This document shows positions 57,435 to 64,000 of a stretch of DNA of 64,000 bases, one piece after another. The first letter of the stretch is position 1, and each line of letters starts with the position of its first letter. Source of the DNA: Marasmius tenuissimus (Eukaryota > Basidiomycota > Agaricomycetes > Agaricales > Marasmiaceae); contig JAQOTA010000042.1 of the NCBI GenBank assembly GCA_029532415.1, forward strand, positions 992,001-1,056,000. The letters are read 5' to 3'. Below the pieces are notes generated by a model. That model made no database searches, was not told where the DNA came from, and saw only the letters and a program-made list of their open reading frames with translations. Position numbers and translations under genes: made by a program.

Positions 57435-59403
57435 ATGTCCAACAATTCGAACCAGAATGGAGCACCCAGCCATAATATCTTTGCGCCTAACCCAGCGATG
57501 GGCGGCACCCGCAACGATTCTCCTTTCATCACCCCGTCGCGACCTTTTTCTCATGATATGTCACGAATGCACCCCTCGTCGGGCACTCAACCTGGAGCAG
57601 GCTATACAAGGATAGAACGACCTCATGGACAGATGGGTCCAGGTTTTCAGTCCTCTGTCCGTAGCCACTCAGATGGGTTTGGGTATGATCATTCGACTGC
57701 TCACTCAAGTCCTATGAATCACGCCTCATCTATGGTCAGCAACATGTCCCCGGGGCAGACGCCAAGTTCATTGGGATTTACGAGTACCAGTCCAGGTACG
57801 CTTCAACTATTCTTCATGCTTCTCTACCGTACACTCATTATGTCCAGAAGAATCGTTTCAGCTGAGCCGCAGCAGCTCACCAATGGCCCCTATTGGCACT
57901 TCGGTACTTCGCCCAACTGAACCTGATATTCCGTCGATCTCTCCGGTCGCATTGGCCAACGATACTGCCAATCTACTCAAGCTCGACCAGGAACATCGTC
58001 AGAAGCTGATGGTTTATGTATCAGTAAGTTCTTAGCAATGCTCGAAGGTATTATGCTCAACGACACATTCAGCTATGCAAAGACCTACCTGAAGCTCACC
58101 TTACATCCTCTATTATCATACATGCTCACCAGCTCCAGATTCTCTCGGAAGTCAAAGCCATTCGCACAGAGCAAGCAGAATACCGGGAGGTTATCAAGAA
58201 AGTTGAACAGAAACTAGTCAACAGCAACGAGTTGGCTAAGCCACAAAATGTAAGTGTTTCGTCGTGATTGAGGAGTCGGAGAGAACAGTTCTGACCACTG
58301 TCACCCTCAGGACGAAATCAAGTCGCAAGCAAAAGTCGTTGTGTTCGAGCCATCCCGTGTCGACTTTGATAACGAGGCCATAAGCAAGTCTATCAAGGAA
58401 CGTCTCGGAAAGCATCGCAAGACCAACGGTTTCGACGATTATCTCAAGTCGGAGGCCACTGCAAACATGAAGAAGACACTGAAGCACGCGTTGAACCGAG
58501 AAGCATCATATGCAAAGACCGCTCTCCGTGAGATTGTAAGTATATTTCAAACGTATGGACCGTTCAATCCACTCTAAACTGTTACAGATCAACTCGTCGT
58601 TGAATGATCCAAAGCACCGGGCGAGTGTCACTGCGACCGTTCTTAGTGCGGGGAGAAAGCTGCTGGGATCGACAGAGAAAATCGCTGCGCCACACGCAAT
58701 ACGTGTTATACTGCTGGTGCGTTGATTGTAGAGCTCTGTCCTACGAGTCAGAACTGAATTCTTTGGATTTATAGCGCCAGTTTGGCAGAGAGAACCCCCA
58801 TTACTTCAAAAAAAGGGGCCAAGGTCAAGCACCAGGCGCAGGATCGAAAAGAAGGCACGAGGAGATGGAAGCAGACATCAATGACATGGACGACGATCTT
58901 GATGTCGAGGAGAAGCCAAGTGGCGAAGAAGAATCGTCGTACATCATGGCATTCGGCAGCTGGCTTCGGAAGAAACAAGAGGACGAAGAGTGGGGTACCG
59001 ATTACAGCAAGAACAAGTGGACAGAGTAAGTGATTTGTACGGTTGCAAGGCAGTTTCTAATTTTGTTTTGAAGGTATCTTCGTGGTTTAGTTGAAGCGGA
59101 GAAGAAGGACTGGCCCGACGACCACATTGCCCTGATTCCCTTGGTGGCTGCGCAATCGCCGCCGCCAACATTGCTTCAACCTGGTTCTTCATTCCAACTC
59201 TCTCACCAACTCTCTCAAGGTAACGATCCTTTTCAAGCTGGTTTCAATCCCGAACAGTCCCAAAACAGTGAGTACAGGTTTTGACGGCTGTTGTTCGGCT
59301 AATGACTTGGGGATTCTCAGGCGCCGCAGGCTCATCAATTTCCAACCAAACGCCATATTCACGGATGTTTCTTCAAGGAAACTTGAACGGAAGTCAGAAC
59401 TGA
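57435..59403 (+). CDS. Second protein of the Plavaka-type element (531 aa)
   Basis: Exons: 57435-57795, 57848-58023, 58073-58249, 58311-58535, 58588-58716, 58775-59025, 59074-59267, 59321-59403, totalling 1596 bases in one frame. It starts only 90 bases after the transposase stop, in the same direction. The first 130 residues are Ser/Pro/Asn-rich. Residues about 150-240 are helical with charged repeats (KLDQEHRQKLMVYVS, SEVKAIRTEQAEYREVIKK), suggesting a coiled coil. A compact basic middle follows (KERLGKHRKTNGFDDYLKSE, MKKTLKHALNREASYAKTAL), then RQFGRENPHYFKKRG and an acidic stretch (NDMDDDLDVEEKPSGEE). The basic helical part would suit DNA binding, and the position recalls the TNPA-type accessory protein of plant En/Spm. 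That comparison is by analogy only; I recognise no named domain. Confidence 0.8.
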
Positions 59404-59514
59404 TAGCGATCTTTCTACTTTATATTGGTAGCAATACAATAAAGTAAAATGGAAGTGTTAATGTAGATTAAGGCGAGCAATGGACACAATACAGTATTAC
59501 ATTGGGTGTGTTGG

Positions 59515-60253
59515 TCAATTGCGAATGGGAATGCGGTCGTCCTCGCCCCTGAGCCCACGGAACGGGGGGATGGGAATACCATGATTGTCCATATGTTCCA
59601 TGAGGTCGCCAGCAAAATTCTGCCAATAGATTGCAGCACCCCTCTCGTTCTCGAGCTCCATGTGCGTCTCAGCCGCATCCACTGCCAGTTCAACTCGACT
59701 ATCCGTGATCTTCTGGAAATATTTGCGGATAAGAAGGATGAGAGTGGCCTCGAAACCACTTATAGCGCCAATAGAGTCACGAATAGACCGGCGGCTACGT
59801 ACACCAGTGGGTGCTGCAGCCGGCAGTGGCTCAGTAACCTGTCCTCTATTGCCGCAAGCGTTGTCGGGCACTCCAATAGGCGCAGTATCAACGTCTCCGA
59901 GGACACTGTACGAAACAGTGTCATCATCTCCAATGGTCTCTCGAGAGCGAGGCCGATCCACCAGAGCCACTTGTTCGACCAACACATTGTCTGGCCCGAA
60001 TTGGAGAAGGTATGACTCCACGGCAGAGCTGGATGGATCTGAAGTGAGTACCAGGTAATATGTAGGTTAGTTAGTGCTGATATGGCTCACATATCCTCGT
60101 CTTCAACGGCAGTTGGTGTGGCTGAGATGGCGCGTTGGGATTGGGAGTCTGGTAGCAAGGATGGACTATAAGGGAGTTCATAAGTTCATTGTCAAATCAA
60201 GGGCAGAAAACATTCAATAAACACCTATATCGGGTAGATTCTTGCGACGACAT
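59515..60253 (-). CDS. Antisense small gene of the Plavaka-type element (205 aa)
   Basis: Three exons on the minus strand: 60253-60225, 60165-60091 and 60028-59515, which join in frame to 618 bases. It is convergent with the second gene, with 111 bases between the stop codons. The N-terminus is Ser-rich (MSSQESTRYS). A middle helix is hydrophobic (SGFEATLILLIRKYFQKI). The C-terminus is acidic then Pro/Arg-rich (GEDDRIPIRN). No domain is recognised. Exon 3 alone (168 codons) is open; the two upstream exons depend on my splice choice (acceptor ending at 60029), which is the only one that keeps the frame. Confidence 0.6.
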
Positions 60254-60544
60254 TGTCCTCTGTACTCGATTTCGATGTGGTTATGAATGAAAGAAGAGGG
60301 CAAAGAAAATAAACGCGACGCGTGAAGACCTCGCGTGTTATTTGGCTTTGTTTACCGAGTCTCCGGGCCCTCACGTGAAGGTTGAGTCAATTCAACCAAA
60401 CACAACCTCGTCTTCTCCTTCAACATCGACGTCCACCAAACCTTCCTCCAATGCCACGCTGCTCATTCCTCCATATCTCAATGTTCCTCTTTAAATTCCC
60501 TCCGCTATTCAGTACCTTTGTCGTTCTGATTACTCTTTCCATAG

Positions 60545-61220
60545 GTCGCCCATTCTCGCCAACACTACTCGCAAGTCAACGGTTCATACACTTACAAGAT
60601 CGAGTGGTCATTTTACAAGCCCAAGATATGCATTGATTCTCATCTGGAATTCTTCGCTGTTTGGAAACGGTGAGAGAAAGTTTTAAGTTCTTAGTATTGC
60701 GGAATCTCACCACCTAGGCTTCGTTTTTATGATCGTCATGTCACTTGGAAGGTTGATTTGGATGCAGGCGAGTGGTTGCACAACTGATCCTGGATACATT
60801 TTGATCTAAATGCCTATTATTTAGACGTGCTTGACACCCACTCAGAAGCCAGCAGTGAGTTCCGTACTTGCCTCATAACAATTGGCCAGCCGATTAACAA
60901 GATTTTGTTTTCCAGGTACATGGCTGGCATTTCCACACTCGTGTGCGTCGTTGTTCTATTTGCAGTGCTCTCAACCTTCTCTAACTATCTTCCCTGACTT
61001 GACAGGCTGAAATTCCGCGACCCAGACTCTCTTCCACTCGAATCTTTGCATTTTACCGTTCATACTCTACCGAAAGAGCACGGGACCAATCAGTGAGTAT
61101 GGACTCGCATTCTGAACAATCCATGAGATGCTGATTCACTATTCTAGTGTTTTCGCAATACCGATGTTGTTGTGCGGTTGGGGCCGACCTGGTTCAAGTT
61201 GTAGTACGTGTCTTCATTGA
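60545..61220 (+). pseudogene. Fourth gene of the Plavaka-type element, 5' end unresolved, one in-frame stop
   Basis: At least five spliced pieces on the plus strand. The exon from 60545 to about 60669 contains GSYTYKIEWSFYKPKICID. A second begins RFYDRHVTWKVDLDAGEW and contains a TGA after LHN, then continues in frame with WIHFDLNAYYLDVLDTHS. The third reads TWLAFPHS. The fourth reads LKFRDPDSLPLESLHFTVHT. The last reads VFAIPMLLCGWGRPG and stops at 61220. Introns between them have normal gt...ag ends and are 45-65 bases long. The intact spliceability argues for a real ancestral gene; the TGA could be a CGA codon mutated at CpG. The start may lie upstream in a hydrophobic leader near 60480-60540. 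Function unknown. Confidence 0.5.
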
Positions 61221-61577
61221 GGTAAGTGTTACTTGCTCGGTATGTAAAATAATGTTATCAAGGCGTGTATACCGATTTGCTTGAGCAATATACAATCATT
61301 TCATTATATGTTTATTGGGCTATCGGGTGGATACGAGCGGACGAAGCGAGGGGATGAACGGTCCAGCGGGTACCCAAGCCGGAGAGCGGTCGAACCAGGT
61401 TGTCAGTGTGTCGACATATGTTGATAAAAATTTGGCATCAATCTGAGACCCACTTGTCGAGGGGCCGGGAGTCACCACATGAGCCAAGTGTCGAAAATTC
61501 ATTTTCCCCGACAATTTGTTACCGAATTCTTAACATCCCTAATCTCATCAAATTTTTGTCACACCTGTGCAGCGGTG
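61221..61577. other. Right subterminal region of the Plavaka-type element
   Basis: About 350 non-coding bases up to the right inverted end. A 64-codon minus-strand frame is present but unremarkable. Transposase-binding subterminal repeats would be expected here; I see no convincing one by eye. Confidence 0.5.
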
Positions 61578-61619
61578 TAGGGTTTCGTGAGGAAACGAGA
61601 GAAAGTACACATTTGTAGT

Positions 61620-63956
61620 CTACAACTCATGAGTATCAACCAGATCCCATTCTTCCGGAACGTCGGCGGGGCTTCCTGAGTTCACAGTCTCAGATTCTCT
61701 CCTCCGCTTAGGCTTGGGAGAAGCAGCTAAGAATGGATCTTTAACCGGTGCGTATAGATATTCAAAAAATACTCATACCGTTCTTCCTCGTCCAGAGTCC
61801 GAAGCCTTTGACCAGGAGAGCAGGAATCGAACACTTCTCTTCATGCACGACTTCAGAACTTGTAGGTGTGTCGACAAGGGAGAATGTTGATGGAGAAGTG
61901 AATTGAGATATCGAAGGGGATGGTTCATCATCGTCCGAGTCTTCGAGCTCGACCGTCCGTTTATCATGAGGATCACCTGGAGCGCGGATCAGGTTGTGTC
62001 AAAAATGAGGAGTCATAGTACACACCTCGTATCATCTCGGGATAGCCGTGATCTCGAGCATATCGCTTGCCATCGGACTCGTAACCTTTCTTGTGCAGAT
62101 ATGTCTTAACAACGTTGTACTCCCTGGCCCACCAAAATGACCCGGTCCACTCATTAACTTTCAGCTCAGGTATCCCATACTTCTCCCAATCCTTCTTTGC
62201 AATTGTAACTTTTCCTTTCGGGTCCGATGTCCAGTAGAACAGGGGGTCGGGCAAGGGAGCACGTACACAGTACATTCCATCGATGTGCTCGACACAGAGA
62301 GGCGGAACAAGAAGGTAGGCACGGGGAGATAATGTGTGGTTATAGGGAAATTTGCCGGTGAGGGAGAGTCCCACTTCATCAATGAGAGCTGGATATAGGT
62401 ATCAGATGGAGGTGAATATTCAAAAGTAAATAGTCAAAAACTTACAGGTCCAGGGATAGACCATTGAGGAATCATGCTGACTGAGATAAGCCCCCCGGAG
62501 GCAATCTCGGTCCTTCAACGGAAGGCGCAATGAGAAGCGTAGATTGATTTGAGCCTCGTGGATGTTGGACGATTGAAAGTCCACCCGTGAATAAACTGCA
62601 TTGCTCAGTAAACTATCGGATGAAGAGATGAATGTGGGGACACCTTTTCCAGAGTAACTTGCCTTGATGTTGCAGCTGCGTGACTCAAAGTGCCACTCGG
62701 GAGGCGGAGTGGAGGGGAAGTGAGCAAGAACATCACTTCCGTCCTTGACGACAGCGCCAAATGTCAGGAGGCCGTGTGGTGCATAGTTTGACAGGTCATC
62801 TCTCCACGTTTTCCCCAAGGACACAGCACAGTTCAAAAGGCTACCGAAAGTGCGGTTGAAATAGGCGGTGATGTCATCAACATCGAGTTGGGGACGAGTT
62901 CCTTGGGGAAGTGGGGTGAATGGGGAGTCGTAATCGTCATCCTCCCGTTGTTTGATGGAGGTGGAAGCCGGGTCGTAGAGCCAAGATCCGGCGTTGAGAT
63001 CGAATGTCCAGTCGGACCAGCCGTACGAAACCTGGCGTGCTATATTTAGCCAGGCACCACGAAACATAGCCAACTCACCGGAACTGCCAGAGACTCATCG
63101 GCACGGAGGGCTCGGATTGCGACTTTCTGGAGATACTGTCAGCAAGGGGATAGATAGAAGAGTGATAGCGGTACGTGTGTATAATCAAGGTAGGTATAAA
63201 CCAATCCACGTTCAGGATATCGCCTAAGAAGCTCTGATCCATTGGCCAGCTCTGCAACCCAGCCCAGTCAACCAACTTCGATAATTGGTCTAGCGGAAAC
63301 CATCGTACCTGCGTGCATAATAAAAGTTGGCATCTCTGACAACACCAGTCCCAACATCTGAGTCAAATGCCGTGGTCTAGACGTGATTGTCGAGATGAGG
63401 GCCAAACAATCGTGCCAAATTGAGTACTACCTGTTAGTCGTGTACGTCTTATACAGCTTTTTCCACAACTATATCACATCGTCACTCCATATAATCATTG
63501 CAGAGCTCAACGTGTACTCGCCTGACATAAAGTGGCCTTGTCTTTCTTCCCCACTGGCTCAAACTTGACAATGGTGACCATGCAGTTGTAGTTTGGATAG
63601 ATAGCGGCGGTATGAAAACTCTGTATAACCTCGACACGTGTTTGCTCAGGGCTTCGAAAAGGATTTGTGGACCTCGCGACGCAGATATCTATTTGTCTTG
63701 ACCACACGGGCCCCTTCAATAACAGATCACCCTCATAGACTTCACGGTAACGAGTCTGTCTTGGCTGAAGTAGACGCAGATTCAGCGATATACTCACCAC
63801 CGATCTATAACGTTGACACACCATGAGCCTGTTTTCATCCTCCTCGCATCTGCCAGTACGACATCGGTTGATTGTTGTGACGTTCCCGCCGATATGTTGA
63901 AACTGTGGGTTTCCATTGAATACAAGGCCTCGGGCGTTGGGGAAGATATTCGACAT
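61620..63956 (-). CDS. Orphan family A, copy A3 (closest to A1; no stop seen in the major exons)
   Basis: Exon 1 is 63956-63518, starting MSNIFPNARGLVFNGNPQF, with IGGNVTTINRCRTGRC and YREVYEGDLLLKGPVWS; donor gtacac at 63517. Short exons follow, including LANGSELLRRYPERG near 63260-63205 and YLQKVAIRALRADESLAVP before a donor near 63079. The large central exon (about 63040-62450) has WTFDLNAGSWLYDP, DVDDITAYFNRTFGSLLN and HFPSTPPPEWHF. The next (about 62390-62025) has AYLLVPPLCVEHIDGMYC and GYPEMIRG. A further exon (about 61975-61800) is acidic (VELEDSDDDEPSPSIS). The last is basic (SPKPKRRRES) and ends WDLVDTHEL at 61620. One junction near 61800-61830 needs a frame change I could not resolve; A1 has the same arrangement, so an intron there is likely. 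Function unknown. Confidence 0.65.
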
Positions 63957-64000
63957 GGTGGTCAAGTCAAAGGGGACCGGGAGCGGAATCGGGACATCAT
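63957..64000. other. Window end, upstream of A3
   Basis: Too short to assess. It would be the promoter-proximal side of A3. Confidence 0.3.

Larger units (their letters stand above)
51354..61577 (+). mobile_element. Plavaka-type (CACTA/EnSpm group) DNA transposon, 10,224 bp, exact ends
   Basis: The left end CACCGCTGCACCGGTCTGA is mirrored at the right end, where the reverse complement reads CACCGCTGCACAGGTGTGA: 11 perfect bases, then 2 mismatches in 19. TA flanks both sides (51352-51353 and 61578-61579), and the paralogous empty site has a single TA (5048-5049), proving both boundaries and the 2 base duplication. It contains a 16-exon transposase gene, a second 8-exon gene, a 3-exon antisense gene and a fourth spliced gene near the right end. 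The transposase and second gene have no stop or frameshift. The assignment to Plavaka rests on the transposase sequence style, not on a database search. Confidence 0.93.

Noticed and set aside
59506..60015. 169-codon plus-strand frame opposite the antisense Plavaka gene
   Set aside because: The minus-strand frame joins two upstream exons in phase and has a normal composition; the plus frame has no such support, though I cannot exclude it absolutely.

Overview
The window is a transposon-rich stretch of a fungal nuclear genome. The organism is very probably an agaricomycete basidiomycete. Coding parts are cut by many 48-62 base introns, orphan multi-copy gene families recur, and the large DNA transposon is of the Plavaka type known from Agaricomycetes. 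The style of the orphan families reminds me of Rhizoctonia/Ceratobasidiaceae, but that is recollection and no search was run. I see no rRNA, no CRISPR array and no convincing tRNA gene.

Layout. 1-9400 holds two copies of a non-coding block X (1-1475 and 7949-9395), a block Y (2665-5053) and a broken copy (A1) of an orphan multi-exon gene family A. 10230-23060 is a decayed copy of a second repeated locus (B1), split by a 10,574 bp Ty3/Gypsy-type LTR retrotransposon at 11290-21863 (minus strand, 205 bp LTRs, 5 bp target duplication AGAGG). That element's gag-pol is broken by three in-frame stops and by a nested 525 bp solo LTR, but an extra 653-codon frame between pol and the 3' LTR is intact. 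23-29 kb holds a 205 bp MITE and gene A2. 30-42 kb holds B2, an inverted duplication, a 941 bp non-autonomous element with long inverted ends, a 150 bp TA-flanked MITE, a decayed multi-pass membrane-protein gene (C1), two copies of a repeat R, and B3. 42-45 kb is a Mutator-like (MULE) transposase with two internal stops. 47-51 kb is B4 followed by a second copy of Y. 61.6-64 kb is A3.

The most notable object is a 10,224 bp DNA transposon at 51354-61577. It sits inside the second Y-A duplication and can be bounded to the base, because the paralogous site at 5048-5049 is empty. It has CACCGCTGCAC inverted ends and a TA target duplication. Its 16-exon gene reads in frame for 1613 codons. The product carries N-terminal membrane segments, a segment resembling a ubiquitin-like fold that ends in Leu-Pro-Gly-Gly, a zinc finger and a Plavaka-type transposase. 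The element also carries a 531-codon second gene, a 205-codon antisense gene and a fourth small, probably broken gene.

How the parts relate. No metabolic operon or host pathway is visible. The host-like sequence is a set of duplicated orphan genes (A, B, C, Y/X) into which LTR elements, a Plavaka element, a MULE and several miniature elements have inserted. Differences between the two Gypsy LTRs are all C-to-T type changes at CpG, as expected if transposons here are CpG-methylated and decay by deamination.
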